Source: Labia minor (taxonomy: Eukaryota; Arthropoda; Insecta; Dermaptera; Spongiphoridae). From it: 64,000 bases of DNA. Shown here in pieces: positions 33,006-44,897 of the stretch. Position 1 is the first letter of the stretch. Each line of letters begins with the position of its first letter. Where the stretch lies: positions 68,848,546-68,912,545 of the forward strand of contig OY720344.1 of the NCBI GenBank assembly GCA_963082975.1, read 5' to 3'. The notes beneath the pieces were generated by a model. That model ran no database searches, was not told where the DNA came from, and saw only the letters and a list, made by a program, of their open reading frames with translations. A program made the position numbers and the translations under genes.

Positions 33006-35472
33006 AAAAAACACCCAACCACACAATAATTGATGAATGTAATTTAAAAGTATTAGTGAAAAATATTTAAATTATATTGTACAATAAATATATATCCATA
33101 TATTCATTTGAGAATAGATAAGATGTTTAATATTTTAAATGTAATTTTTTTATATAATTTTAAATTTGACATCACTTGCTGGTGATGGTTTTTAAACAGA
33201 ATTTTTAATCAACATATAAAAAAATTTCTATTTACTTATGAATAATGAAATATTATTTTAAGCATTTAAATAAATATTTCTATTATTAATAATGATTAGA
33301 GTAAATGTCCTAAAGCGAAGCAAAATTCGTGAAATTCAATTTAATCAAATAACTCGAATGTCGATTCGAATAATCAATTTTTATAAATAAAAACGTATAT
33401 CTCGCTACTATCGTGTTTCAATGTCAGATAAAACTTGATGAATGTATCGACGTAGAGGAGAACAAGTTAGAAATAATGACCAATGACCAATGAGCAAACA
33501 GATTGCTTTCTTCAAGTCGCGATGATAAATTTCGAGTCTAATAGCAAAACCAAGATTAATAGGTCGGTTCTAATTCAGGTGTACGCAACGTCGATTCATT
33601 TAATTGAATTCTTAAGATTTTTTTAAATCCAACTCTCTTTTTTCTGCATATCCAAAGAAAGAAAACTATATAAATAGAGTCCAATTTATGGAAGAAAAAT
33701 AACCTGAAGGATATTTTTCATTTGGCTTATTCCTTTTACAAAAGAAATCTTTGTTGGAGTTTTCTTAAGCAAATTTTAAGTCACTGTTTTGGATATTTCA
33801 GTTTTTTTTGTTTTTATTTCACTAAAAATAATAACATATAACATATATTCTATCAGCACAGGATTTTTATGATATTCACTTATTGGTGTATTTTTAAAAG
33901 TGAAGAATCAATCTTTATTTATTAAGAAAATTGATACAATTTTATATATTTTATTTCTTTCCCTTTTTTGGGAACAAATTACATATTTACATATTTACTA
34001 GTGGTTTACATACAAATTCATGGTTAAAAAAGCCTTTAATTTGAGGATAACTATCTTAATATTTTTAAAACAAATTTCAAAAAACATAAAAAAAAAATCA
34101 AAATAAAATAAAATAAATATATTTACAAACTAAAATAACCTTTTTAGCTTTAAAACTTAATGCTGATGTGCACTTATTCTTAAAATTAGTCTTAATATTC
34201 CCGCAATCAGATTTGGCATTCTCCTGAAATCGAAAACATTTAGAAGCTCTTTTAGAGTTCAGAACCAGTCGCCTCAATTATAATCTGTTATAACATTATA
34301 TGTTAAGAATAATATTCAAGGTTTAATTAATATTTTATTTTCTATTTTTAGGGTATTTTTAATTAAAAGTGTGTATATTAAAAAGCTTTTTATACACTTT
34401 TACTTAACTCACTCTGTCCGGTTGTACGCGGCATTTTATAATCGATATTTCAACAACTTCCCGTCATTCAATCAACTTGAAATTTTGCATACGCGCTTGC
34501 TCCTGCTAATAATACACGAATCAATTGAAAAATCCACTGAATTATTTATCTATTAGTGGTAATTAATTAACTAAACTTTCATATGCGGAATATGGAATAG
34601 TTCAGTATTTCAATCATAGATTGCGATAGCAGTTCTAGAGGTGCTCAAGTCTGTTTTAAACTAAAAGTTTTTGCAACACACATTATATGTACAAATGTTA
34701 AAACATCTCTAATTATATAACACCGTAAAACATTTGCTTCCATTTGGTGTTATTATAATTTAAGCGCACACACTTTACAGTGATTTTATTTTTTACTTTT
34801 TAGTGCAATTTTAAGTAAAGTGTATTTTTTAAAAATATTTCTTTTTACTTAATTTATTAATTTATTTTCAAGTTGTTAGTTTTTTTTATATTTTATTGTT
34901 GCTTGCCCGATGTAAAACATTGCACTATTGACTACTATTTAAATCTGTTATTCTAGGACATATATTAGATTCTTCGTGAAGTTTCTAGGCTTTTTCTAGA
35001 TCACATTGATTAAGCAAAAATCCGTATTTTTGAAAGATTCAAAATATTTCTTTTTGATTATTGCAATGTCATTGACTTTCAATATAAGTTTCAAATTTGA
35101 GCGAAATCGCTCAACTAAAAGTGGGTGAAAATCCAATTATAAATTATTAACATTACAGACTGAAAAGTGAAGTTAATAAAAATCGTATAAAAAATAATTA
35201 TTTTTCATATTATTTTAAACAAAAACTGACCATGAAGCTACCAACATAATAATACAAAAAAATGAAAAATTATAATTACCGATAATAAGTGATAGTTGAT
35301 TATTAGAATTAAAAATGTATATTATATTTTAACCATTTTCTGTGGGAATTGCTAAAATTATAATATGAATATATGTATTCGGTGGAGGGGTTCGGTTCGG
35401 TTACTAGGGGCTATTTAAGCAGGAAGACTTCTTTCGGCTTCAAATAATAGCTTGTAAATTTTATAAAAACAC
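33006..35472. other. AT-rich stretch without gene
   Basis: About 2.4 kb without a frame, transposon end or RNA gene that I can support. Confidence 0.6.
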
Positions 35473-35535
35473 TAGCTGCCCCGAGCGCCTTCGGCGCTCT
35501 CCGCACCTAGACGGGGGCTCCGCCCCCTGTACCCC
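35473..35535 (-). mobile_element. Helitron 3' end (hairpin plus CTAG)
   Basis: On the minus strand the sequence reads GGGGGCGGAGCCCCC, then the hairpin GAGCGCCGAAGGCGCTC, then GGGGCAG and CTAG followed by T. A GC-rich stem-loop about 7-10 bases before a CTRR terminus, with T as the next host base, is the established Helitron 3' signature. It lies on the same strand as, and downstream of, the replicase/helicase pseudogene at 36.7-40.8 kb. Confidence 0.8.
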
Positions 35536-35935
35536 CGAGTGTGGTCCCTATTCTGAGCTATAACCATCTAACTCCTACCCTGTCCCATCTCTCTCACGTT
35601 CCTTCCTACATTGTCCACCCTGTTCACAATTGGTCTTCCAAACGGACGTTTTCCAATCGAACTCCCCACCAATATATTTTTCCTCTCCCATTCTAGCCAT
35701 GTGCCCTGCCGATCCCTGCCTTCTCTATTTTATGACCTATATCTAGAGATGCATAGAGGTCATGCAATTCCTTGTTATGCAGTCTCCGCCATTCCCCGGT
35801 GTCCTCATCTTTCTTTGGTCCATAAATGCTGGGAAGAATCCTATTCTCAAATACTCTGAATCTACTCTCATCTCCCAGGGTTATAGACCATGCCTCCCAC
35901 CCATATAATACAATTAATAATTTAATAATTTTGAT
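35536..35935 (-). pseudogene. LINE reverse-transcriptase C-terminal fragment inside the Helitron 3' region
   Basis: In the minus strand, mostly one frame reads SRFRVFENRILPSIYGPKKD, EDTGEWRRLHNKELHDLY and, after frame changes, a GKRPFGRPIVNRVDN-like motif. This is the well-known C-terminus of a non-LTR element family common in arthropods (RVFENR-LR-IFGPKRDE-TGEWR-LHN-ELHDLY and GRRPLGRPR-RW-DN). It starts right upstream of the Helitron 3' hairpin. It may have been captured by the Helitron or been an earlier insertion. Confidence 0.72.
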
Positions 35936-36348
35936 CTCCTTTGATAATAATTTCCAGATTCTAACCTCGATTTAAATTCTTTGCAAATATTATTCTCTCT
36001 GATACTAATTATTTTGTCTTATCACTATTAATTTCAAACCCCATCAATTTTCCTGCCTCGATTAATTTTTTTATGCTACTTTAAATGTTATTAATTTATT
36101 TAAAAAAAAATCAAAGTAAACAAAATAAAAATAAAATATAAAGAAATTAGCTAAACTACTATAAAAATAATATTAAAAAATATATATTAAAATCTTACGT
36201 GAAAATCCAATTATGAGATCAAATTTTCTTAATTAAAATGATTTACTCACATAATCTTAAAAATTAATAGTATTAAATTATAGCCGTAATGTGAATGCTT
36301 TCAAAGTTTAAAAGGCCAATAAGATCAATTGAAATATTGTAAATATCA

Positions 36349-36765
36349 ATATATATATAAAAAGATTTTTATCTGCACATTGCTCAGAATTTAAATTTTT
36401 TTGCGTATATTCGTGTTTCATGTCCTCTAGAATCCAAAAGTGACTTTAGAATTTTTCATTTCTGTTCATAGACTATAAATTTTATTAATATCTAATCAAT
36501 AACCGCAGAAATTAATTTTTAAAAATTTGATATAAACATGTTGTCATATATCAGCGCAAAGAATACAATAAAAAAGATGTTTTTAATAATTATATTTTTA
36601 TTTTTATTTTTCTAATATTTACAATATTTCAATTAATCATATTGGCTTTTTTAACTTATTTAACACACTGAAAACATTCACATTGTGACTACATTTTCTC
36701 TTTTAATTTTTAAGATTATATATACATGTTATCATTCATCATGCGCAAAGAATACAATACAAAGT
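36349..36765. repeat. Dispersed repeat T copy 2 with a 40-bp direct duplication
   Basis: Bases 36349-36535 match 523-780. Bases about 36537-36575 and 36723-36765 are direct repeats of each other (gcgcaaagaatacaata shared), the second one running straight into the truncated helicase C-terminus. The duplication may mark the recombination that cut off the helicase end. Confidence 0.55.
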
Positions 36766-39700
36766 TTTGCCATGTAAATAATTTCTAGAGAATTTCTAGT
36801 GGATATAATAGTTATTCGTGGTATTAATATCTTTTCACATCGAAACTTGCCATTTAAAATGGTGGCTTCGATAACGCGTTTCCCATTAATCTTTTTATTA
36901 CTAATCGCGTACCGTTGCACAACCGTGGAGGATTCAAATTACGAAGCAATATAATTGGAGATCCAACCTTCAATTGCAATTTATGCGGTGGCATATGCCT
37001 GACAAATCCAGTGAGTTCAAAAACTCTGTTGGAAAATTTACAGCTTCAGTAGCATCGCAAGTTGTATCAAAAGATTTATAAGATACCAAGTTCCCTGGCA
37101 ATAACTGTTGAATCTTAAGATTCAAAATGTCAACGTCCACATTTTTTGCCGCTAAATTGCTCTTTCTGCAAGCCACCCGAGATTTATGTAATTTGTGTGT
37201 ACATCGGGAAATATTTTTTCAATGAGAGCATCTTGCGATTCAATGATTGTGCAGAAATCAGTTGGTAATTTTAAGCATCCAGTTTCATCTGTAGTGAGTT
37301 TTCCATCACCGATATTCAAGAGTTGTTTTGAGAATGTTTCAGCGGATGGATCTTGAAGCATTTGAACGCGCATATTCATTTTTAGCTGTACTTTTTCAAC
37401 ATTTCGCCACAATGGCGATGATTTTAAGCAGGCGTTGATTTCATCAGCGTATGTTAATCGTGAAATGACGGGAAGTGTTTGCCTGAAGTCACCTGAAAGG
37501 ACCAATAGAGTGCCACCAAATAGTTTGTCCTTGTTATTAATGTCTTTCAATGTCCTGTTCAACGCCTCAAGCGAATGTTTGTGTGCCATGGTACATTCAT
37601 TCTAGATGATAATTTTGCACTGTTTCAGCACTGTGGCTATGGACGATTGTTTTTTTATATTGCACACTGCATCAGGGTTATTTTGAATATTTAATGGTAG
37701 CTTAAATACTGAATGAGTTGTTCTACCTCCATCCAATAAAGTTGCCGCAATGCCCGATGATGCAACAGTCAATGCAATGCCATTATTTAATCGTATTTCT
37801 GCGAGAATTAGCGAAATAAGGAATGTCTTGCCAGTTCCACCTGGTGCATCTAAAAAGAAAAACCCACCTTGTCCTGGTGAAACTGCCAGCATAATGCGGT
37901 CGTAGATGCTTCTTTCGTCCTCATTCATTAGTGGGACATTGCGAGTAACAATCGCCGCCATTTCTACAGTGTTGTACTGCAGTTCACGATTCATTTCAGT
38001 GTTCATTAAATCAGATGTACTTCGATTTGGCGAATTTATACCGAAACGACTGAGTGGTAAGTTGGCAATGTCAATGCAAAGATCCTCAATAGCAATCAAT
38101 GCTTCATTGTACATATCGTCACTGAATGTTATCTCTAGATCGTTACACCGTGTGCGATGTTCATGCAATATATCATCAGTCATTTAATCTTTGTGATTAT
38201 TCCACAATATCTGTGCTCGGGCTGGAAAACATGTAGTCATCACTATAGCGAATAGTAGACGAATTTGTATTGCTGTACAGTTCAATGCTGCTTCATCAAA
38301 CATACATTCCCACTGGTTGTCATCTTCCAGCAAGCCAAGTGCAAGGCATGCATCTTTATACGTTGGATACTTTACGTATATCTTGAAATGACAATGGGCC
38401 AGTAACATTAATCAACAACAGTCGAAGATAAAAGCACTCAGTCTGTCTTGGATTCACTGTAAATACTCGCCCCAAGGCGTTTGATTTAAATAAATTGGGG
38501 CATGCATCAACTTGTGAGCCTTGCTTGCGGGGTATCCATTGTTTTGTTTGAGCCCATGTGAAATAGCGTGGCACTTGTGAATAAAGTAAAGGTCGTGCAA
38601 AGGCACCAAAATCATCCGCACGATTATACAATTCAAAAAATTCTGTGAGTGTAGTTTTTGGTGGATTTGTACCACGATCAATCGCTGTCTCGTTCGTGAA
38701 GTATACACGCTGACCGTTTTCAAGATGGACGGCTAACTGAACAACTGCTGGATTCCGTTCATGAATCGGAAAACTAAAGATACGCCAAACAGCTTTATTG
38801 GAGGTGATGTACCGACCAATTTGGTAGAGCGTTATCTCATCGTTTTTATTCACTGGAGGAGCATTCACATTAGTATTTTCCACTCTGAACATAGCCATGT
38901 CACTGCCTTTATGGACATACTTACAAATGTATTTGATGCTCTTCACAGAACTGCAGAATTCAACATTAATATGAGCATTGTATGTTTTGCTCAGCAGGGG
39001 CGAATATGGCACGACCCAACAATTCTCAATGTCAATGTCTGTGTTGTTCATGTTTTTAATAAATGATTGTCCACCATTATCGGGATTTCTTCGACGATAA
39101 ATTGGATATCCGTCGACATTTGTGATCGTATCGTTCGTGAAATTTTTAGGGAAATTTTTTGATAAATAAACACGGTCGTCCATATTCGCGCACGAAAGTC
39201 ATAGCATCCTGTATATACTCTTGCATGTGACGTGGACGATGGTAGAATGACAGAGTTACCGATTTCGGCGGCGTTGACGTTGTTGACAATAGCATCTCGC
39301 AAATGAATGTACTCTTCCGCACGTAGCCTGAGATGATTATATCGTAAGTATCGTAGTTGTTCGCCCTCTATCTTTGCGTACATGGCGACCACGAATTGTT
39401 GACAAAGTTCTCGACATCGTAGAATGACGTTGTCCAGCCCGCACCTAATCATCAATTTATACGCATAATAATCCTTCGAGCTTCTTGTTTGTTTCGGCTC
39501 CTTTAATAATATATTCATAAATATTAATTTAAATTAATTACGTTTAATAATTTAATTGTTTTGTTAAAAGTGTAATGAAACATTTTTTTATTAATGAAGT
39601 ACCTGATACGGGATCACGTTGTATAATATTTATGCTATATCCATCTTGTCCCTTCCAGAAGATTAACGGATATTGAAGAGCCTCATATGAACGGTGTGTA

Positions 39701-40756
39701 TGATCAATGAACTGAAGATTATTATTTCTCCAACGTACCACAATTTCTCGTGCACCTGTATGATCGCCAACAATGATTCCAGCAACGTCGTCTGCAACAG
39801 GAGTGTTGAATCTACGGATGTGTTCTCCAGCTGGTGTTTTATCAGGATTAATAACATTAGCGTGATCACATCGCTTTTTAATTTATGCATGTGGGATTTG
39901 AATATTTTCAACAATTCATTGTGCTCATTCAATAAAGCATCCAGCTCGCTGACGATGCGTCTGGCAAATAATGAATCAAGGTTATTGTAGCCACAACGTG
40001 CATCCACCCGATTGGCTAGTGCGCTTCCGGAGTCCTCGCCGCCCATAAAGTAGATTTGTAAAAATTTATGTGGTTCGTTTGGCATTGGCAGCAATGATCC
40101 TATTTTATGATAAACTTGGCCTCTGATTTTAAATGTAGAATTGTATTGTTGCCCATTTGCATTAGTATTGTGTAATATTTCTGTTGCTCCGAACAATGAC
40201 ATTTGAAAGCATGAATTGAATGTTCGAATGGACCTCAGGAACACATTAGAATCTGGCTTTGTGCCTATAAGCAAACCGTTCAATGGTTCCGGTGGTGTTT
40301 CAATTTCAGGTAGTTGCACCTTCCCTGAAGCGCAACACATCCCGGCTGGTTCATTTTTGAATTTTAAATCATGACAATACAGGCATTCTTTGTCCATAGC
40401 ACCAATTACCACTTTTGAATGAGCATAATAATCAATATATCGGGCTCATACTGGAATGCTAGACGCAGGAATGATCTAGCTACAAATGCTCGATGTCTCT
40501 GTTGGCGTTGTTGGGCAGTTGCTCTGAGTCTATTGTCATTTAAACGACGTGATTGTCGATGTTCTAATCCCATGACTTGATTGCGTTCAGCTCGTGTATC
40601 GTCCAATTGTTCTTGACGCAATTGTGCCATTCTCACACTCGCTCCAGTATTTTCTTGCTGAACTTGTTCTTCGGTTCTTCAGTCTTTTGAATTTCGAATT
40701 GCTCTAGAATTAAGAGTATCACGGCCATAATTGCCCATTCTGCGTCTTCTTGGCAT
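36732..40756 (-). pseudogene. Helitron replicase/helicase (RepHel), HUH domain deleted
   Basis: The best start is the ATG at 40756 (MPRRRRMGNYGRDTLNSRAI), in frame with the arginine-rich QRQQRHRAFVARSFLRLAFQ segment. Then come the N-terminal zinc-binding part (KECLYCHDLKFKNEPAGMCC), the helitron-like domain (LQIYFMGGEDSGSALANRVD, MIRCGLDNVILRCRELCQQF) and a sudden jump near 39190. There the whole replication-initiator core with its HUH motif and catalytic tyrosines is missing. The frame resumes at NDTITNVDGYPIYRRRNPDN and runs through KYICKYVHKGSDMAMF to the Pif1-like helicase. Walker A is intact (LDAPGGTGKTFL, 37824-37841). Walker B is hit twice: a Trp codon became TAG and DEC became NEC (about 37603). 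Motifs LSGDFRQTLPV and KMNMRVQML remain. The last motifs (TINKAQGQ type) are missing. At least five frameshifts and further stops occur. Rolling-circle transposition in the nucleus is the family role; this copy is dead. Confidence 0.9.
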
Positions 40757-41149
40757 TGTTCACTGTACAATACAGAACACACATAAATAGAACTAAATGA
40801 ATTATTTAATGATGAAAAATATTATTATATTAATAATTATTTAATTGGTTTAATTTAATTGATTTCATTAAATATACATGTAAATATTAGTTTAACGAAA
40901 GCGGAAAATTTTAATATTCTTAATTATATCGATACATATTGTTAAAAATAGTACTGAAAAATTGTGTAGAAGTTAGAGCTCTTATAAGTAAACACAAAAA
41001 AAAAATTGCCCAGTTGTAATAAAAATATAACTTTCATTGAATTAATTCTTCAGCATTCTTAACAATATTTTCGTTATAAATAATAAAGAATAATTTTTGA
41101 TTTTATAATAAACGTATAAAAGTAATTTATAGTTAAAACTCAATAGCAG

Positions 41150-41221
41150 TCTTTCTGGGAAATGTGTTTAGTTTTTTATATAAAGTACCGGGACCCCGAG
41201 CCTCGGCTCGGTACTTAAGTT
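41150..41221 (-). mobile_element. Back-to-back Helitron ends with GC-rich palindrome
   Basis: On the minus strand a stem-loop (GAGCCGAGGCTC, then GGGGTCCCGG) resembles the Helitron 3' end at 35473 (GCGCTCGGGGCAGCTAG). It is followed without gap by TTTATATAAAAAACTAAACA, a typical Helitron 5' start, which is repeated at 42012-42050. The 34-bp stretch 41187-41219 is largely self-complementary (AAGTACCG...CGGTACTT). It stands 430 bases upstream of the replicase/helicase ATG, a normal leader length. Reading: the end of one Helitron joined to the beginning of the next. Confidence 0.5.
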
Positions 41222-42709
41222 AAAAAAAATAATTCATTAATATTGGGTTTGGCTGGTAATATTAATACTTGAGACACCGAGCTGAAATACAATTCTTTAA
41301 TTATTTATTACAATTATTAAATGTTATATCAATGCATCAATCTGAATAAAATGAATGGAACTTGGTGTCCTCAATAATACATAAATATGTATTGGGTATG
41401 TTTCTAAGTGAATGAATATTTTTTTTTATTGGAAGAATGATAAATATATATCGTAATTTATAATTATAAAATATTATTAAAATATATATTTTTAATTTTA
41501 TTTCGAAATTAAATTAAAAATTTTAAAATATTTTAAATATAAAAAAATATTAATACAATAACCTTTAAAAAAAGGCGGGAGTCAAATTTCAAAATGGATG
41601 CCATTTTTTACGTCTCCATATATAATTTTAAATTAAGAAATAAATAATTAAGATGTATTTTTCCTGAGATGTGTGATCAATAAAAATCAATTTTTCTTTA
41701 TAAATACTATATCTAGTGTGAATTTGAAACAAATCGTTAGAGCGGTTTTTGAGAACCCATGGCTATATATATATATACAATTTTAGCTAGCATAATAAGA
41801 TAAGATAAAAATAATAATTTAAATTAATTTAATTTAATTTAAAAATTTATTTTGAATAAGATTTCTTTATCATTTTAAATAAATGTTTTAATATCATTTT
41901 AAATGAATATTAATTTATATAATAAATATATTTCGTAATTTGATTCTAAAATATTATTAAAATAAATATTTTTTATTCATAAAACTAACATATACTTACA
42001 ACTCAAAAAAAGCCTTTCTGGGAAATTGCGAAATGTGTTTAGTTTTTTATATAAATAACAATAATAAACTGATCAAGCAAATTACACTAAAAATTAAAAA
42101 ATTTATTAGCTATATATTAATAAATAAAATTAATAAAATAAAAATAAAAATAATTTATAGTTACAACAATAAATTAAATTAATAAAAATAATTTAAAGTT
42201 ACAACTCGTTGAGAAATGAACTTATAATTAACGTTTGCTTTAAAACCCTAGAGTGGACGCTGAGGGTGACAATTTGGGTTTTTCCCAATAAAGGAGTGAA
42301 AGCAGATTCCCCTACATGGCCTCCCCTCCGAGCCCCTTGCAGTGGTTAAGTTAATTATTTATTTTATATTATTTTAAAGGAACAAATCGAAAAAATATTT
42401 AGATCAATGAATAATGAATAAGATATACTTTAATTATCATTTTAAATGAATGAATGGATGAAAATTCAAATTTTATATATTGTTTTTTATATATGTTTAT
42501 TTATTCACAAAAAATTAATTGACATAATTATTAATTTAATAAAATAAAATTTAATATTATAATTTAATAAAATAAAATTTAATATTAAAATTTAATAAAA
42601 TAAAATTTAATTTAATAAAATAAAATAATTTAATAAAGTATTAAAATAATAAAAATCAATGAATTTGTAAAAAAAATATATAATACTTAAAAAAAATGTA
42701 CCTTTGCGA
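41222..42709. other. AT-rich stretch, second 5' start and 28-bp tandem repeats
   Basis: A second copy of the TTTATATAAAAAACTAAACA word lies at 42012-42050 (minus). A tandem aatttaataaaataaaattt repeat stands at 42533-42660. At 41724-41760 the word caaatcgttagagcggtttt is a worn relative of the HINE/Helitron core. A GC patch at 42240-42345 is unassigned. No gene. Confidence 0.5.
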
Positions 42710-42770
42710 GTTTCGAACTGAGGGTGCAAAGTCATAAGATGACGCGCTAGCTGACTTGACTACGATCTAT
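42710..42770 (-). tRNA. tRNA-like sequence (pseudogene or SINE head)
   Basis: The minus strand has an A-box-like tagtcaagtcagctagcgcg, an anticodon-arm-like GTCATCTTATGAC and a good B box AGTTCGAAACT with the T-arm around it. I cannot pair a 7-bp acceptor stem, and the anticodon loop is too short, so a working tRNA is unlikely. A tRNA-derived SINE head or tRNA pseudogene is the better reading. Confidence 0.4.
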
Positions 42771-42807
42771 TCGTGTTTTCAAGTCTCCTATCAGGATATA
42801 TATAAAA

Positions 42808-43035
42808 TGTCAAATTTTCGCCACCAGCGCCTCTATGATCTAGTATGGTAACTAAACTATTTTTAATTAATTAGCACCCCCTGGACACACCTTACCAATT
42901 AGAGGTTTTATAAAAGAAGTCTGACATGCCCTGAGACCTACTGAATATGCATAAAAAATTTCATAAGAATCGGTCCAGCCGTTTCGGAGGAGTATCATTT
43001 CAAAGTTTTGTGACACGAGAATTTTATATATAAGA
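42808..43035 (-). mobile_element. Helitron 5' end, copy 2
   Basis: About 95% the same as 295-521 by eye. It starts TCTTATATATAAAATTCTCG on the minus strand at 43035, contains the core ACGGCTGGACCGATTCTTAT and ends at the ccaccagcgcctctatgatc block (plus-strand reading, about 42818). Confidence 0.65.
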
Positions 43036-43164
43036 TTATTATTATTACACTACGTACACAATATATATATATATATATTTATATATTTATCTAAGGAAAG
43101 GAGAGAGAAAGAATTTTGGGTGCCACCGAGGCCTTTCAGGGCATTTTTGGAAGAATAGGGAAGC

Positions 43165-43240
43165 CCCTAGACAGGCTAGACTGTCAGAGGATGAAGTTAA
43201 ATAGGACAGGCTAGACTGTCAGAGGATGAAGTTAAATAGG
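43165..43240. repeat. 36-bp tandem duplication
   Basis: The word caggctagactgtcagagga plus the next 16 bases stands twice in direct tandem. It lies between the two neighbouring Helitron 5' ends. No gene. Confidence 0.75.
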
Positions 43241-43320
43241 AAATATATATTAAATTTATATACAATTTATATACAATAAAATTAAATAAAGTAATATTAG
43301 TTATAAAGAATAGGTCAATT

Positions 43321-43437
43321 GACTGACATGCCCTGAGACCTACTGAATATGCATAAAAAATTTCATAAGAATCGGTCCAGCCGTTTCGGAGGAGTATCAT
43401 TTCAAAGTTTTGTGACACGAGAATTTTATATATAAGA
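43321..43437 (-). mobile_element. Helitron 5' end, copy 3 (short)
   Basis: Identical over its length to the first 115 bases of copy 2, with the TC start at 43437-43436 and an A before it. It stops at the gcatgtcag word, so only the terminus is present. Two 5' ends in the same orientation 400 bases apart suggest tandem insertion or duplication. Confidence 0.65.
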
Positions 43438-43440
43438 TTT

Positions 43441-44897
43441 TATTTATAACAAATATGTATATAATATTGCAGTGACGATGCGCTTTAGCCAATGACTATC
43501 CAGTATTAGTTATTTTTCCTATTCATAAAGGAACACTATCTGAATTCTCATTCATTTCGGTATTTGTCACCAATCCATGTTCACACATGACGCCATTAAA
43601 AAACCAGACAACTGGCTTAATTTATTTTCTAAAAATTGAAATATTAAAATCCCTTATATATTTATATTTATTGTCGAATATTTATGAACAAGTTCACTGA
43701 ATTGAGATATGCATCGAATGAACACCCTGGGCCTTTTAAATTTAATTTTCTTATAAAATATTTTATTTTAAAACAAAATTTCTGGGTTTTTGAAAATAGA
43801 AATTGATATTTTCATCGTACAAGTAGAGGCGATTATAAGATAGAAAAAAATCTTAAAGCCTCAAAGTATTTATTATTATTCCCAGACAAATTTTCTATAA
43901 ATAATATTTTATATCTTAAAGAAGATTATTTTTTAAAGTGCCGAGAGTGGTGGCTTAATGATCCATACTTCTAATCTGATCCATGATACTAATCTATATA
44001 TTAATCATTATAATTTATTCAAACAAATAAGTCGAAATTCACTGTAGTTGTCACAAAATATAAAGTATAATATTTATCTTGACTTACTCATGCGTTAGGG
44101 TTTTAAGGGCATTAATAATTTCTTCTTAATCAGATTGAACTAATTATGATATAAATAAATTAAACGAGTTTAGATGTCATTTTATAGCAATTATGATATA
44201 AATAAATAAGATGACATTACAAAACCGATTTTCAGCCTGAAAATTTATATGAGAAAATTTATTATTATGGTTGTTATTCTATCTTGGCTTGTTGACAAGA
44301 CTAACCACCCTTTACGCCGAACCTAACTCAATGTAGTACTATTTTTTCAATAAAATCCTAATAAGTCATTTCATCTTTGTCTTTATTGTTCAGCCGGAAC
44401 AAAGGAGGACCTTCATGTTCTACAGAATTCATATAATAACATCACTACTCAGCATGGAGACGTTTTTAATTCACACAAAGCAGAGACTTATAAATGTGTC
44501 CGGCACAAAAATCATATCAACATGAGAGGAACTTGTGGATCTTTATGAGGTCCATTTATAACATTTAGCAAATGAAGTAGCGAAAACTAGGATCAGAAAA
44601 ATAAAATAAAACTTTAAAGGAAACTGAGTTATAGAATTATACAAACTGAAGAATGAATGCTCTATCTTCTTAATAAAATATTGGAAATTTTATAATAAAA
44701 TATAAATTGGTTTAGTTATTTAAATAATATTATAATAATAATTATTATTACAAATTACTATTTTAGTAAAGTATGAAATTAAAAAAAAATATAAAATTAA
44801 CTTAAGAACAATACAAAATTATAAGAAAGTAAAATAATAATAATGAAAAAATTTTAATTGTTTATTTCTTTTCTTATACAATTTCAAGATGTCATTT
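43441..44897. other. AT-rich stretch without gene
   Basis: A repeated ttatgatataaataaat word occurs at about 44147-44205. Nothing else that I can support. Confidence 0.6.

Noticed and set aside
37906..39990. Plus-strand frames opposite the Helitron gene (37906-38187, 38761-39066, 39694-39990)
   Set aside because: Antisense shadows of the RepHel coding sequence.
42710..42770. A functional tRNA gene
   Set aside because: A- and B-box-like words are present, but no acceptor stem pairs and the anticodon loop is too short; kept only as a tRNA-like sequence.
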